NCBI RefSeq assembly: GCF_000768875.1
Contig: NZ_JRAO01000015.1
Location: 124,192 to 188,191, forward strand
Direction of reading: 5' to 3'
Source: Porphyromonas sp. COT-239 OH1446
GTDB taxonomy: Bacteria > Bacteroidota > Bacteroidia > Bacteroidales > Porphyromonadaceae
Length of the DNA stretch: 64,000 nucleotides
In this document: positions 53,532 to 61,890 of the stretch, one piece after another
Layout of the letters: every line of letters starts with the position of its first letter
Numbering within the stretch: position 1 is the stretch's first letter
The notes under the pieces: generated by a model
What the model saw: the letters and a program-made list of their open reading frames with translations, nothing else
What the model was told of the DNA's origin: nothing
The model's database searches: none
Position numbers and translations under genes: made by a program

Positions 53532-54632
53532 ATGTCGGTGGCACTCAAGATCGCCCTAGCGGAGGCGAAGTACATTGGCCCAATCCATGCCCGATACCTG
53601 CTCGAGGAGCTGGGGAATGTGGAGGCGATCTTCTCCTCGGAAGCAGAGCTCAAGCGCAGACTGCCTCGGCTCAGTCGGCGCATACTGTCCTCGCTCTTCT
53701 CAAGTGAGCTACACCATAGGGCTCAAGAGATCGCCCGATGGAGCGAGCAGAGGGGCCTTCGCTGCCTCTTCGTCGAGGATGAGGGCTACCCTCAGCTCTT
53801 GCGGGAGTGCCCCGATGCCCCTGTGATGCTGTATGCCTCGGGCGACTATGACTTCAACGCCAGCGAGCTCCACCTAAGCGTCGTGGGGACGAGAAACATT
53901 ACCCCCCACGGACAGAGTGCCCTCGACCGACTCCTCGAGGAGATCTACAGCCTCACACCTCGGATGCCGATCTACAGTGGTTTGGCCTACGGGGTGGATG
54001 TGGCGGCACATCGCAAGGCCCTCGCCCTCTCGATGCCAACGGTTGCTGTACTGGCGCATGGGTTAGACCGCATCTACCCCTCGGTGCATGCACAGACGGC
54101 CCAAGAGATCGTGCAGAGGGGTGGAGCACTCCTCTGCGAATACCCCCCTGGCACTCGACCCGACCGATTCAACTTCGTCGCTCGCAATAGAATCATCGCA
54201 GGGCTAAGCCAAGCCAGCCTCATCATCGAGGCTGGGAGCAAGAGCGGGTCGCTGATCACGGCCGAGCTAGCAGCCTCCTACGATCGAGAGGTCTTGGCTG
54301 TACCAGGGCGCATCCAGGACACCTACAGCCGTGGCTGCAACGAGCTCATCGCCTCGATGAAGGGGGTGCTGGTGCAGAGCGGCCAAGACATCCTCAGCCG
54401 CATGGGCTGGAAGCAAGAGGGTAATGCCCTCCTACAGGAGCTTGCCTTCGCCCCACCGCAGACGATCGACCAACCACTACTACGGCTCATCGCCGAACTA
54501 CAGCCTGCGCACATCAACGACCTCATTCGCCGCTCAGGCATGGATATGCGCAAGATCAGTGCCGAGCTCTTCGAGCTAGAGCTAGAGGGGCATATCCGCT
54601 CTCTACCTGGGAGCCTCTACGCCCTAGTCTAG
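53532..54632 (+). CDS. dprA: DNA-processing protein DprA
   Basis: 366 residues. A helix-hairpin-helix-like N-terminus (about residues 1-70) is followed by the Rossmann-like domain: LSVVGTRNITPHGQSALDRL, PIYSGLAYGVDVAAHRKALA, YPPGTRPDRFNFVARNRIIA and KSGSLITAELAASYDREVLA. A C-terminal winged helix follows (about residues 300-366). It loads RecA on single-stranded DNA taken up by transformation. Its presence fits natural competence, known in Porphyromonas. Confidence 0.95.
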   Translation: MSVALKIALAEAKYIGPIHARYLLEELGNVEAIFSSEAELKRRLPRLSRRILSSLFSSELHHRAQEIARWSEQRGLRCLFVEDEGYPQLLRECPDAPVMLYASGDYDFNASELHLSVVGTRNITPHGQSALDRLLEEIYSLTPRMPIYSGLAYGVDVAAHRKALALSMPTVAVLAHGLDRIYPSVHAQTAQEIVQRGGALLCEYPPGTRPDRFNFVARNRIIAGLSQASLIIEAGSKSGSLITAELAASYDREVLAVPGRIQDTYSRGCNELIASMKGVLVQSGQDILSRMGWKQEGNALLQELAFAPPQTIDQPLLRLIAELQPAHINDLIRRSGMDMRKISAELFELELEGHIRSLPGSLYALV

Positions 54633-54678
54633 AGACCTCAATACAGCGACAAACATCTAACCCGCCCGAATAAAACCA

Positions 54679-56052
54679 ATGAACTCAATGAGACGAAACC
54701 TACTCCTAGCCTCCTGCTCGGCCCTCCTACTTTGGGGCTGCTCGACACATCTGCCCTCCTCTCGCTCCCAGAAGCACCAGGCCCTCACGGCACAAGCCAA
54801 GGAGGGGGTGCGCAGCTATCTAATGGCACAGATGGACAAGGAAACCCCCGAAATGCTACAGAAGCGACAGCGAAACCTACTCTCGAGCCTGCCTTTGAGG
54901 GTAGGACATCTCGAGGAGGCCCGGGAAGAGCTATGGCAACTGTGGAGAGAAGCCAACGAAAAGAGAATGCAAGATAATCAATTTACGAGCCTTTGTCAAG
55001 CCCCCCAAGAGGTCATTTGGGATCTCCCCGAGGGAGAGCGGATGAAGATAGCCCTCTTCTGCAAAGGGAATAAGCCCAGTAGAGGCTATGCCCTCTACAT
55101 CAACCTGCACGGAGGGGGCAAGGATCCCAGTGCTAGTTCGCCCTGGGGAGCGGCCTTCAACGACAGAGAGTGGGCCGCTGCCCGCTCACTAGGGCAGGCC
55201 TATAAAGATACCGGCTCGCTCTACTATGTGCCTCGTATGGCTGACGATCGCAAGGGGAGATGGTATCTAGCTCCGCAGCGCGTAGCCTTTCGCCGAGCCT
55301 GGCAACTGGCAGTACTCAGCGGCGAAGTAGACCCCGATAGGATCTACCTGATGGGAATCTCGGAGGGGGGCTATGGCAGCCATCGCCTCGCCCTCTATAT
55401 GCCAGACTACTTCGCAGGCATAGGGCCTATGGCGGCGGCCGAGCCCCTGAAGGCCGCGGAGAACCTGCGCAACGTTGCCTTTCGCCTCTCTGTCGGCGAG
55501 CATGACCGTGGCTTCGGGCGCAACAAGCTGGCCCAGGCGTGGAAGGAGGAGCTTGCCCGTCTAGCAGAGCAGAACCCTGGCGACTTCGTCCACGAGGTCC
55601 ACATACAACCCGCCATGGGGCATGGGATCAATTACTACCCCACAGCTCCATGGCTCGAGCATCATAGTCGCCGCAACTACCCTAAGCGGGTCAGCTACAA
55701 GTACCACAACATGACCCACGACTATGCCGCGGCAAGCTACTCGGCTGGGGTGTACTACCTAGACTTTCGTCAAATTCGAAGGGCCTCCGATGCCAGCAGC
55801 ATCTCGCTCGATGTACACCGCTCGGGCAATACCCTCTCGGTAACTACCCACGAGGGCAATGGGGTCTCGGGCAAGCTGCGCCTCTACCTCGACGAGATAG
55901 ACTACAAGCAACCCATCGTTGTGCAACTCAATGGCGTAGAGGTGGTGCGCAAACGCATCGAGCCCAGCTGGGATGCCCTCGTCGAGTCGCTCATGCTCTG
56001 GGGAGACCCTAGACGCCTCTACGGCTCGTATGTAGAGATCACCCTACCTTAG
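54679..56052 (+). CDS. lipoprotein alpha/beta-hydrolase
   Basis: 457 residues. Lipoprotein signal MRRNLLLASCSALLLWGCST with the lipobox LLWGC. The catalytic domain has YALYINLHGGGKDPS (oxyanion hole) and IYLMGISEGGYGSHRLALYM with the nucleophile elbow G-I-S-E-G (about residue 227). PAMGHGINYYPTAPW likely holds the catalytic His. A C-terminal beta domain (about residues 360-455) follows. It resembles secreted esterase/peptidase-like hydrolases; the substrate is unknown. Anchored in the outer membrane, periplasmic or surface-exposed. Confidence 0.8.
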   Translation: MNSMRRNLLLASCSALLLWGCSTHLPSSRSQKHQALTAQAKEGVRSYLMAQMDKETPEMLQKRQRNLLSSLPLRVGHLEEAREELWQLWREANEKRMQDNQFTSLCQAPQEVIWDLPEGERMKIALFCKGNKPSRGYALYINLHGGGKDPSASSPWGAAFNDREWAAARSLGQAYKDTGSLYYVPRMADDRKGRWYLAPQRVAFRRAWQLAVLSGEVDPDRIYLMGISEGGYGSHRLALYMPDYFAGIGPMAAAEPLKAAENLRNVAFRLSVGEHDRGFGRNKLAQAWKEELARLAEQNPGDFVHEVHIQPAMGHGINYYPTAPWLEHHSRRNYPKRVSYKYHNMTHDYAAASYSAGVYYLDFRQIRRASDASSISLDVHRSGNTLSVTTHEGNGVSGKLRLYLDEIDYKQPIVVQLNGVEVVRKRIEPSWDALVESLMLWGDPRRLYGSYVEITLP

Positions 56053-56065
56053 CGGCAGAGAGGGC

Positions 56066-56124
56066 AGCACAAAGCGACCATCCCCAGTCATCACTCGGAT
56101 GACTGGGGATGGTCGCTTTGTGCT
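56066..56124. terminator. 27-bp perfect hairpin between convergent genes
   Basis: The left arm 56066-56092 and right arm 56098-56124 are exact reverse complements (27 bp) around the loop ACTCG. It lies 14 nt after the hydrolase stop and 28 nt after the rpmF stop on the other strand, so it can end transcription from both sides. The arms begin AGCACAAAGC and end GCTTTGTGCT. Confidence 0.85.
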
Positions 56125-56147
56125 TAGTAGCCCTGAAGGACTAATGC

Positions 56148-56333
56148 TTAGAGCGCAATATCGCTCTCGATAGCTAGCTTGCCACGATAATAACCGCAAG
56201 CTCCACACACGGTGTGGAAGATGTGCCATTCACCGCAGTTAGCGCACTTAGCGAGTGTAGGTGCCATAGCCTTATCGTGTGAACGACGCTTGGCTGTTCT
56301 TGTCTTGGACTGTCTTCTTTTTGGATGTGCCAT
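56148..56333 (-). CDS. rpmF: 50S ribosomal protein L32
   Basis: 61 residues. MAHPKRRQSKTRTAKRRSHD at the start, then a zinc ribbon with CANC and CGAC. This is the zinc-binding form, whereas L36 and L33 in this window are zinc-free. It follows yceD by 18 nt, the common yceD-rpmF pair. Confidence 0.96.
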   Translation of the reverse strand: MAHPKRRQSKTRTAKRRSHDKAMAPTLAKCANCGEWHIFHTVCGACGYYRGKLAIESDIAL

Positions 56334-56351
56334 TTTATTTATTATTTATTA

Positions 56352-56900
56352 TTACTGATCTCTTAATTTTTTGAGGGCAGCCCATCGATGGTCTATACCC
56401 TCCTCGTCCCGATCGCTCTGATCCTCGGGCACACGCAGCTCGTCCACAGAGAGACGGGCAAATCGCTCAAGCATCTCGGGGTCACAAGCCTCCTCGGCGT
56501 GCAGACGCTGTAGGGGCAGAGCCAGCATGATCTCTTCGTAGATATACTGTCTGAGGTCGATGACACCCTCCCGCTCAGGGACGATAACAATATCCTCCCC
56601 CTCGTCGAGGTACTCTGCTCCGAACTTTACTACGATCTCTCGCTCGGACTCGAGATCTACCTCGACGGGCTCCAAGCAACGATCGCAAGGTACATCGACC
56701 ACACCCTCTAGGTTCAGCACAAGTGTATGTGTACCACCAGCTTTGTTGAGGTCTACCTGTACATCCACTTCGCCGCCAAGCAGCAGAGGGGAATGGAGGC
56801 TATCGAAGAAGTCCTGCTCGATGAGGTAATCAAAAGTATGATCACCCTCGGAGAGGGACTTGAGGTTCAGCTTGTATGTATCGCTGTGCTCCACTTGCAT
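56352..56900 (-). CDS. yceD: DUF177/YceD-family protein
   Basis: 182 residues from the ATG at 56900 (MQVEHSDTYKLNLKSLSEGD). The longer ORF start at 56930 lies upstream of the likely transcription start. VDVPCDRCLEPVEVDLESER contains the conserved CxRC of DUF177. The C-terminus is acidic. In several bacteria it is co-transcribed with rpmF and affects 23S rRNA levels; the mechanism is unknown. Confidence 0.9.
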   Translation of the reverse strand: MQVEHSDTYKLNLKSLSEGDHTFDYLIEQDFFDSLHSPLLLGGEVDVQVDLNKAGGTHTLVLNLEGVVDVPCDRCLEPVEVDLESEREIVVKFGAEYLDEGEDIVIVPEREGVIDLRQYIYEEIMLALPLQRLHAEEACDPEMLERFARLSVDELRVPEDQSDRDEEGIDHRWAALKKLRDQ

Positions 56901-56917
56901 TTTGAGTAAAATCCGTG

Positions 56918-56948
56918 CAAAGGTAATCAAAAGTGAGCATTATTCCAA
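56918..56948 (-). promoter_or_regulatory. promoter of yceD-rpmF
   Basis: On the minus strand TTGG (56945-56948), 19 nt, TACCTTTG (56918-56925). The -7 element is perfect; -33 is 3 of 4. The start near 56911 supports the ATG at 56900. No other feature is seen in 56,949-57,097. Confidence 0.6.
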
Positions 56949-57097
56949 TACATCCTAAGGGCAAATACCCGAGGGAGGCCTTCCGAGCTCAGCTCAGGCA
57001 GGGGAGATGCTCCAACCCCAAAAGTCAAGACCTAGACCCAGGGACTAGGAGGCAAGAGCTCAGATATACGATGACTATAGGATGATAGAGGGTATCA

Positions 57098-57129
57098 GTT
57101 GGGCAGCTATACAGGAAGTACTATCTTTG
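57098..57129 (+). promoter_or_regulatory. promoter of dps
   Basis: GTTG (57098-57101), 20 nt, TATCTTTG (57122-57129). The -7 element is perfect; -33 is 3 of 4. The start near 57136 gives a leader of about 37 nt. No OxyR-like site was recognised by eye. Confidence 0.65.
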
Positions 57130-57172
57130 TAGCAACAAACTAAAATTCATCGATATAAATCAGACAATCACT

Positions 57173-57646
57173 ATGAGCGTACTAGCATTTACAGGCCTTG
57201 AGCAGGCTAAGGCCAGCAAGGTAGCCGAAGCACTAGGTGTGCTGCTGGCAGACTTCCAAATCTTCTACTCAAATCTACGTGGCTACCACTGGCACGTACG
57301 TGGGGCAAACTTCTTCACCCTGCACGCACACTTCGAGAAGATGTACGATGGAGTGGCAGAAACTGTGGACGAACTAGCTGAGCGCATCCTACAGCTCGGT
57401 GGAGTGCCCGAGAACCGTTTCTCTCGTTACATCGAGCAGAGCAACCTGCGCGAGACACATAACGTAAGCAATGCCAACGAGATCCTCAATGACATCCTCG
57501 AGAGCTATCGCCTTCTGATCGCTCAGGAGCGTTCGGTACTGGCACTGGCCGAAGAGGCTGAGGACGAGGTTACGATCGCCCTCGTAGGCGACCTGCTCGC
57601 CTCTCAGGAGAAGGATATTTGGATGATCGATGCCTTCCGCGGCTAG
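57173..57646 (+). CDS. dps: Dps-family iron-storage and DNA-protection protein
   Basis: 157 residues, a ferritin-like four-helix bundle. The ferroxidase site between subunits is visible in LRGYHWHVRGANFFTLHAHF and MYDGVAETVDELAERILQLG (His, His, Asp, Glu). It oxidises Fe(II) with hydrogen peroxide, stores iron in a 12-mer and shields DNA. The N-terminal tail is short and not very basic, so direct DNA binding is uncertain. With the catalase it points to peroxide defence. Confidence 0.95.
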   Translation: MSVLAFTGLEQAKASKVAEALGVLLADFQIFYSNLRGYHWHVRGANFFTLHAHFEKMYDGVAETVDELAERILQLGGVPENRFSRYIEQSNLRETHNVSNANEILNDILESYRLLIAQERSVLALAEEAEDEVTIALVGDLLASQEKDIWMIDAFRG

Positions 57647-57683
57647 ACCCAGCAAGACCCTCCTAGCAGACAACCGTCAAGAT

Positions 57684-57724
57684 GTACGGCATCGTAGGCC
57701 TCAAGGGGCTTCACGATGCCGTAC
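57684..57724 (+). terminator. terminator after dps
   Basis: GTACGGCATCGT and ACGATGCCGTAC form a perfect 12-bp stem with a 17-nt loop, followed by TTTAGCTTTTTT, 37 nt after the dps stop. Confidence 0.85.
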
Positions 57725-57771
57725 TTTAGCTTTTTTCAAGCTTCACCATCTCCAACCAGTCAGACTCTAAG

Positions 57772-57819
57772 AGCAAAAGAGAAGGCGTGTCGATGACTCG
57801 ACACGCCTTCTCTTTTGCT
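57772..57819. terminator. second long hairpin between dps and the lipoprotein gene
   Basis: A perfect 22-bp stem (57772-57793 with 57798-57819) and the loop TGAC. The arm ends AGCAAAAGAG and CTCTTTTGCT carry A and T runs on both strands, so it works as a bidirectional terminator; it lies 55 nt after the lipoprotein stop. Confidence 0.8.
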
Positions 57820-57874
57820 TGGCTTCGTATATAGAGAAACCTCAGACTAGGGAACTAATCTTGTCCCCAGTAAC

Positions 57875-58117
57875 TTACTTAACCTCTTCGGCCTTTACTT
57901 CCTGTACTTCCTCAACAACCTTTTCTGTAGCCTCCTGAGCAGCTTCGGCAGCATTCTCTACAGCTTCCTGAACAGCCTCAACAGACTTTTCGGCAGCCTC
58001 CTGAGTAGCCTCAGCAGCGTTTTCTACAGCTTCCTGGGCAGCAGCCTGTTTGTTCTCCTCGCAAGAAGCGAGACCAAGGACAGCTACAAGGGCAAAGAGA
58101 GATACGATCTTCTTCAT
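57875..58117 (-). CDS. small Ala/Glu-rich repeat lipoprotein
   Basis: 80 residues from the ATG at 58117 (MKKIVSLFALVAVLGLASCE, lipobox GLASC). The open frame starts at 58192, upstream of the predicted transcription start. The mature part is two 22-residue repeats, QEAVENAAEATQEAAEKSVE-AV and QEAVENAAEAAQEATEKVVE-EV, plus a tail QEVKAEEVK. It should form an acidic amphipathic helix or coiled coil anchored in the outer membrane. The role is unknown; it resembles abundant small lipoproteins in size only. Confidence 0.75.
   Translation of the reverse strand: MKKIVSLFALVAVLGLASCEENKQAAAQEAVENAAEATQEAAEKSVEAVQEAVENAAEAAQEATEKVVEEVQEVKAEEVK
57911..58042 (-). repeat. two 66-bp tandem repeats in the lipoprotein gene
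   Basis: 57911-57976 and 57977-58042 each encode 22 residues and differ at only a few bases. Unit number could change by recombination without breaking the frame. Confidence 0.85.
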
Positions 58118-58178
58118 TTTCGTTTTTGTGATGTAGTGAATAGCAATATTTACTAGATGTGCTTTGTCTAAAGCGGTG

Positions 58179-58209
58179 CAAATGTACGGCAAGTTTTAAT
58201 ACCAACAAA
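58179..58209 (-). promoter_or_regulatory. promoter of the small lipoprotein gene
   Basis: On the minus strand TTTG (58206-58209), 19 nt, TACATTTG (58179-58186): a perfect Bacteroidota promoter. The start near 58172 gives a 54-nt leader and rules out translation from 58192. Confidence 0.8.
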
Positions 58210-58278
58210 AGTTTTCCCGATCTTTTTTCTGATACACAGACTTTTACCCGACAAGTATTCTTCGCTGGATCTATTCAG

Positions 58279-59409
58279 CTACCAATAGAGATCGAGGACA
58301 AAGATTTCGCTGCGAGAGAGCACTCTATAAGGCCCTCCAGCTGCACCCAATCCACTATTAACAAACACCTTAGTTTCGCCATACTGAGCCCATCCGCTCA
58401 CGATCCCGTACTTGAGCCACACAGCCAGGTGCATCGGCCAGATTTGCCCGCCATGCGTATGGCCGTAGAGAGCCAGGTCGATGGTCTCCCCCTCGAGCAA
58501 ATCCAGCCCCTCGGGCGTGTGCTCGAGGAGGATCACAGGCCTCGATGTCTCGACCGAGTCCATGAGCTGAGCTAGCGTGGCCCGAGTATCATTCACATAG
58601 TCATCACGCCCGACGAGGGCCAGCAGACTATCGGCCGGGTAGACTACTTCGTCTCTAACAAGGCGTGCCCCTACCCGACGCACCCAGTCGATCTTCTTCT
58701 CCACCCCTGCCCGATACTCATGGTTTCCGAGCGTGTAGTAAACTCCCATAGGGGCTCTGAGGCGGCCCATCGAGGCAATCATCTCCGACGTCTCGGCATA
58801 GGAAGCATGGTGATCGATATAGTCCCCGCCGATGAGAATGAGGTCGGCCTCTTGCTGCATCACCTGCTCGACCGCTCGATCAATGTAGCTCTGGGTAATC
58901 CCCTGTCCAATGTGTAGGTCTGTCAGGTGCACGATGCGCAGCCGCCTCTCAGGGCGGACACCTGGCTCGGTCAGACGATCCAGGACAATGTGCTCGTGCC
59001 TGAGGCGTGGGTAGCGCACGTTATAGTAGCCCACACAAAGCATCAGTGGCACGATGCCCCCTGCTACAGCGAGCAGGAGCGAGAGGCCTCGCCGACGAAC
59101 CGAGGGGCTGAGCCTTGACACCAGTCCGAGCCAACGCCTGTCGATCCAGAATAAGAGATCCCACAGCACGAGCCACATCATAGCATAGCCCATAGAGAAG
59201 AAGAGGGAGCTGCCCCCGACAGCATACAGATTGACCCATTCGTCTGTAACCACGAGCTGTAGCAGGAAGCCCAACAGATAGAGGACAAATTCGCCAATCA
59301 TCGCCCGACGTAGCCACTTCACCCCTCGAGGCGAGAGTACAACGGGGGCTCTGAGGCCTAGATACAGATAGAGGATAATACGTCCAATGAGGGACTGCAG
59401 ATATACCAT
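58279..59409 (-). CDS. membrane-anchored metallophosphoesterase
   Basis: 376 residues. Four hydrophobic segments in the first 135 residues, then a calcineurin-like domain: RIVHLTDLHIGQG (DxH), LILIGGDYIDH (GD), YTLGNHEYRAG (GNHE) and LALYGHTHGGQIWPM (GHTH). It hydrolyses a phosphoester outside the membrane; family members cut UDP-diacylglucosamine or cyclic nucleotides, but the membrane form here is of unknown substrate. The next gene, MATE, is 37 nt upstream on the same strand. Confidence 0.88.
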   Translation of the reverse strand: MVYLQSLIGRIILYLYLGLRAPVVLSPRGVKWLRRAMIGEFVLYLLGFLLQLVVTDEWVNLYAVGGSSLFFSMGYAMMWLVLWDLLFWIDRRWLGLVSRLSPSVRRRGLSLLLAVAGGIVPLMLCVGYYNVRYPRLRHEHIVLDRLTEPGVRPERRLRIVHLTDLHIGQGITQSYIDRAVEQVMQQEADLILIGGDYIDHHASYAETSEMIASMGRLRAPMGVYYTLGNHEYRAGVEKKIDWVRRVGARLVRDEVVYPADSLLALVGRDDYVNDTRATLAQLMDSVETSRPVILLEHTPEGLDLLEGETIDLALYGHTHGGQIWPMHLAVWLKYGIVSGWAQYGETKVFVNSGLGAAGGPYRVLSRSEIFVLDLYW

Positions 59410-59446
59410 AATGGTTGAGTTTTGGTGAATAGTCTTTGGATTGGGC

Positions 59447-60829
59447 CTAGGGCCTCATCTCCTGGTGCATCATGCGACGCATTTGCCAGCCGATAAGCAG
59501 CATACCGAGTATCCCCGAGCAGGTATCGGAGATCGCAGCAGCATACCATACCCCATCAACCCCCAACCTAGGGGGCATAACCAGGAGCAGAGGGATGAAG
59601 AAGAAGGTCTGCCTTGAGATGCTCAGCACAAAAGATCGCTGCACCACCCCGAGGCTCTGCAAGAACTGCGTTGCCGTAATCTGAAAGCCCACAAAGGCAA
59701 AGCCTACAAGGCATTTGCTTAGGGCATCCGAGGCCACAAGCATGAGCGTCTCGCTCTGCGTGAAGGCCGAGACGATAAAGGGGGAGAGCAGTAGGGCCGA
59801 TAGGGCGATCACAAGGCCCACTAGGGTATTGATCGAGGCACACATGAGAAAGGTCCTGCGTACCCGATCGTAGAGCCCCGCTCCATAGTTGTACCCGACG
59901 ATGGGTTGCATCCCCTGCGAGATCCCCAGCATGAGCATGACCCCAACCATCGCATAGCTGCTGATGATACCATACGCCCCAATGGCCAGATCCGCCTCGT
60001 GGCTGCTGGGGCTGTAGATAGCGAAACTTCTATTGAAGAGCACGCTTACGAGACTGCCCAAAAGCTGCACAGCAAAGGGTGAGAGCCCGATCGAAGCAAT
60101 CGCCCACATCGGTGCCCAAGACAGACCGATATACCTACGGCGGAAGCGGATAACACTATCCTTGAGGAAGAAGTGCCTCAAGACGAACGCCGCCGAGACG
60201 GCCATCGCGATCACTGTTGCCCAAGCTGCCCCTGTGATGCCCCAGCCGAAACCATAGATGAAGAGCGCATCAAGTAGCGTATTGAGCACCGCCCCGATGA
60301 GCATGGTGTACATGGCCTTCGTCGGGTAGCCCGAGGCCCTCATGACAGCATTGTAGCTGAAGCAGAGAGTCATGAGGATATTGCCAGGGACGATGATCCG
60401 AAGATAATCTACCGCATATGGGATCGTCCGCTCACTACCGCCAAAGGCCTCGAGCAGCTCTCGCATCCAGATCATCGAGGGAATGATGGTCATCAGCTGG
60501 GTGATGAAGGTCAAAACGATCGCCTGACCGAGGATGCGCTCTGCCCCCTCTCGATCTTGCCGACCGAGTAAGATGGAGACCCGAGCTGAAGCCCCAGCCC
60601 CGATCAGCATCCCGAAGGCTTGCAGGAAGATCGTAATTGGGAAGGTCAAGGCTAGCCCTGCGATGGCATGCTCGCCCACGCCTTGACCGATGAAGATCCG
60701 ATCGACTACATTGTACAGAGCCGTAACCATCGTCCCCACTGTTGCAGGGATGGCATAGTGCATGAGCAGCCGCCTCAGGGGCTGCTCGGAGAGGCGTCGT
60801 GTGCGCTCCTGATGATCCATCATAGTCAT
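59447..60829 (-). CDS. MATE-family efflux transporter
   Basis: 460 residues with twelve hydrophobic segments in two similar halves. The N-terminal LLMHYAIPATVGTMVTALYN and VDRIFIGQGVGEHAIAGLAL, and GAGASARVSILLGRQDREGA, are typical of MatE. It exports drugs or metabolites with Na+ or H+ uptake. The first Met could be at 60829 or two codons later. The upstream spacer holds a 23-nt array rather than a recognisable promoter. Confidence 0.9.
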   Translation of the reverse strand: MTMMDHQERTRRLSEQPLRRLLMHYAIPATVGTMVTALYNVVDRIFIGQGVGEHAIAGLALTFPITIFLQAFGMLIGAGASARVSILLGRQDREGAERILGQAIVLTFITQLMTIIPSMIWMRELLEAFGGSERTIPYAVDYLRIIVPGNILMTLCFSYNAVMRASGYPTKAMYTMLIGAVLNTLLDALFIYGFGWGITGAAWATVIAMAVSAAFVLRHFFLKDSVIRFRRRYIGLSWAPMWAIASIGLSPFAVQLLGSLVSVLFNRSFAIYSPSSHEADLAIGAYGIISSYAMVGVMLMLGISQGMQPIVGYNYGAGLYDRVRRTFLMCASINTLVGLVIALSALLLSPFIVSAFTQSETLMLVASDALSKCLVGFAFVGFQITATQFLQSLGVVQRSFVLSISRQTFFFIPLLLVMPPRLGVDGVWYAAAISDTCSGILGMLLIGWQMRRMMHQEMRP

Positions 60830-60865
60830 ATCGTAACGTATAGGGGAGGCAGGGCCTCGCAGAGA

Positions 60866-60960
60866 CCCTAATAGGATCGCAAGTGAGGTCCTATCTGAGC
60901 CTCGAGTGAGATCCTATCGAAGCCTCAAGGGCAAGCCCTCCGAGAGCTCGATCGAGCAGA
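60866..60960. repeat. intergenic 23-nt-period array (MATE-DUF4295)
   Basis: Units AGTGAGGTCCTATCTGAGCC... and AGTGAGATCCTATCGAAGCC... are spaced exactly 23 nt. Hairpin ATAGGA/TCCTAT (60871-60894) again has a 12-nt loop. 31 nt (60905-60935) are identical to 31636-31666. Confidence 0.75.
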
Positions 60961-61023
60961 AGAGCTTCGCTCACCGACGAAGCTACCGAGATCGAAACGC
61001 CGAGGGTGAGGGGGAATACGAAA

Positions 61024-61063
61024 CAAGGGCGTTGCAGCTAGGTTCAAGCTCGCAACACCCTTG
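61024..61063 (-). terminator. terminator after the rpmB-rpmG-DUF4295 operon
   Basis: CAAGGGCGTTGC and GCAACACCCTTG pair with one mismatch, with a further AGCT/AGCT pair inside. It lies 58 nt after the DUF4295 stop; TTGTTT follows on the minus strand. Confidence 0.7.
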
Positions 61064-61121
61064 ATGAGTAGCCTAGCCCTGAGGGCAAGGGGTGATTAGT
61101 CCGTCCTTTGAGAGTAATCGA

Positions 61122-61271
61122 CTATGCGAAAAACTCCTGAACGGCTTCGTTGGGTACCATCTCTTCCATGAAGGTATAGGCACCAGTCTTGGGAGACTTA
61201 ACCATTTTGATCACCTTCGAGTAGGTACGACCATCTGACTTCTTAAATGATGCAACCGCTTTCTTTGCCAT
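61122..61271 (-). CDS. DUF4295 small basic protein
   Basis: 49 residues read from the sequence: MAKKAVASFKKSDGRTYSKV, IKMVKSPKTGAYTFMEEMVP, NEAVQEFFA. This short protein is found next to rpmB-rpmG throughout Bacteroidales. Size, charge and context suggest a ribosome-associated role, but its function is not known to me. 16 nt after rpmG. Confidence 0.93.
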   Translation of the reverse strand: MAKKAVASFKKSDGRTYSKVIKMVKSPKTGAYTFMEEMVPNEAVQEFFA

Positions 61272-61287
61272 TGTTCTAGTCTCCTAA

Positions 61288-61476
61288 TTATTTGATTTCC
61301 TTGTGAAGGGTCATACGCTTGAGGATGGGGTTATACTTCTTCAGCTCCATGCGCTCAGTCGTATTCTTACGGTTCTTTGTAGTGATATAGCGAGAGGTAC
61401 CAGGCATACCGCTATCCTTGTGCTCCGTGCACTCGAGGATCACCTGTACTCTATTGCCTTTTGCTTTCTTTGCCAT
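61288..61476 (-). CDS. rpmG: 50S ribosomal protein L33
   Basis: 62 residues: [20 protein letters not shown] and [20 protein letters not shown]. One cysteine only, thus the zinc-free form. 21 nt after rpmB. Confidence 0.97.
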   Translation of the reverse strand: MAKKAKGNRVQVILECTEHKDSGMPGTSRYITTKNRKNTTERMELKKYNPILKRMTLHKEIK

Positions 61477-61497
61477 TGTCGTGAACTCCTTATGAGG

Positions 61498-61737
61498 TTA
61501 TGCGTTTAGATAGCCCTTCTCTGCAGAACGCTTGATCGCTGCATCGATACCAATCTTGTTAATGAGGCGCAGACCTGCTGCCGATACCTTAAGGATCACC
61601 CAGCAGTCGTTCTCTGGCCAGTAGAACTTCTTAGTAAAGAGGTTTACGTCGAACGTACGCTTCGTGCGTCTCTTAGAGTGCGAAACGTTGTTGCCGACCA
61701 TAGCCTTCTTACCTGTAATCTGACAAATCTTAGACAT
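61498..61737 (-). CDS. rpmB: 50S ribosomal protein L28
   Basis: 79 residues: [20 protein letters not shown] and [20 protein letters not shown]. First gene of the rpmB-rpmG-DUF4295 operon. Confidence 0.97.
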   Translation of the reverse strand: MSKICQITGKKAMVGNNVSHSKRRTKRTFDVNLFTKKFYWPENDCWVILKVSAAGLRLINKIGIDAAIKRSAEKGYLNA

Positions 61738-61846
61738 TTCCTATATTATGTTAGTGTTATATTTTCGGTTCTGTAGCGTACTACATATACGAATCGGGGG
61801 ACTGGCTACTCGCTAAGCATCATCGGAGTGAGGCGCAATCGACGTG

Positions 61847-61877
61847 CAAAGTAAGTGATTATTCCCGACATACACAA
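61847..61877 (-). promoter_or_regulatory. candidate promoter of rpmB-rpmG-DUF4295
   Basis: On the minus strand CTTG (61874-61877), 19 nt, TTACTTTG (61847-61854); one mismatch in each element. The start near 61840 gives a leader of about 100 nt, with no clear fold seen. Confidence 0.5.
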
Positions 61878-61890
61878 GTTGGTGAGCATT

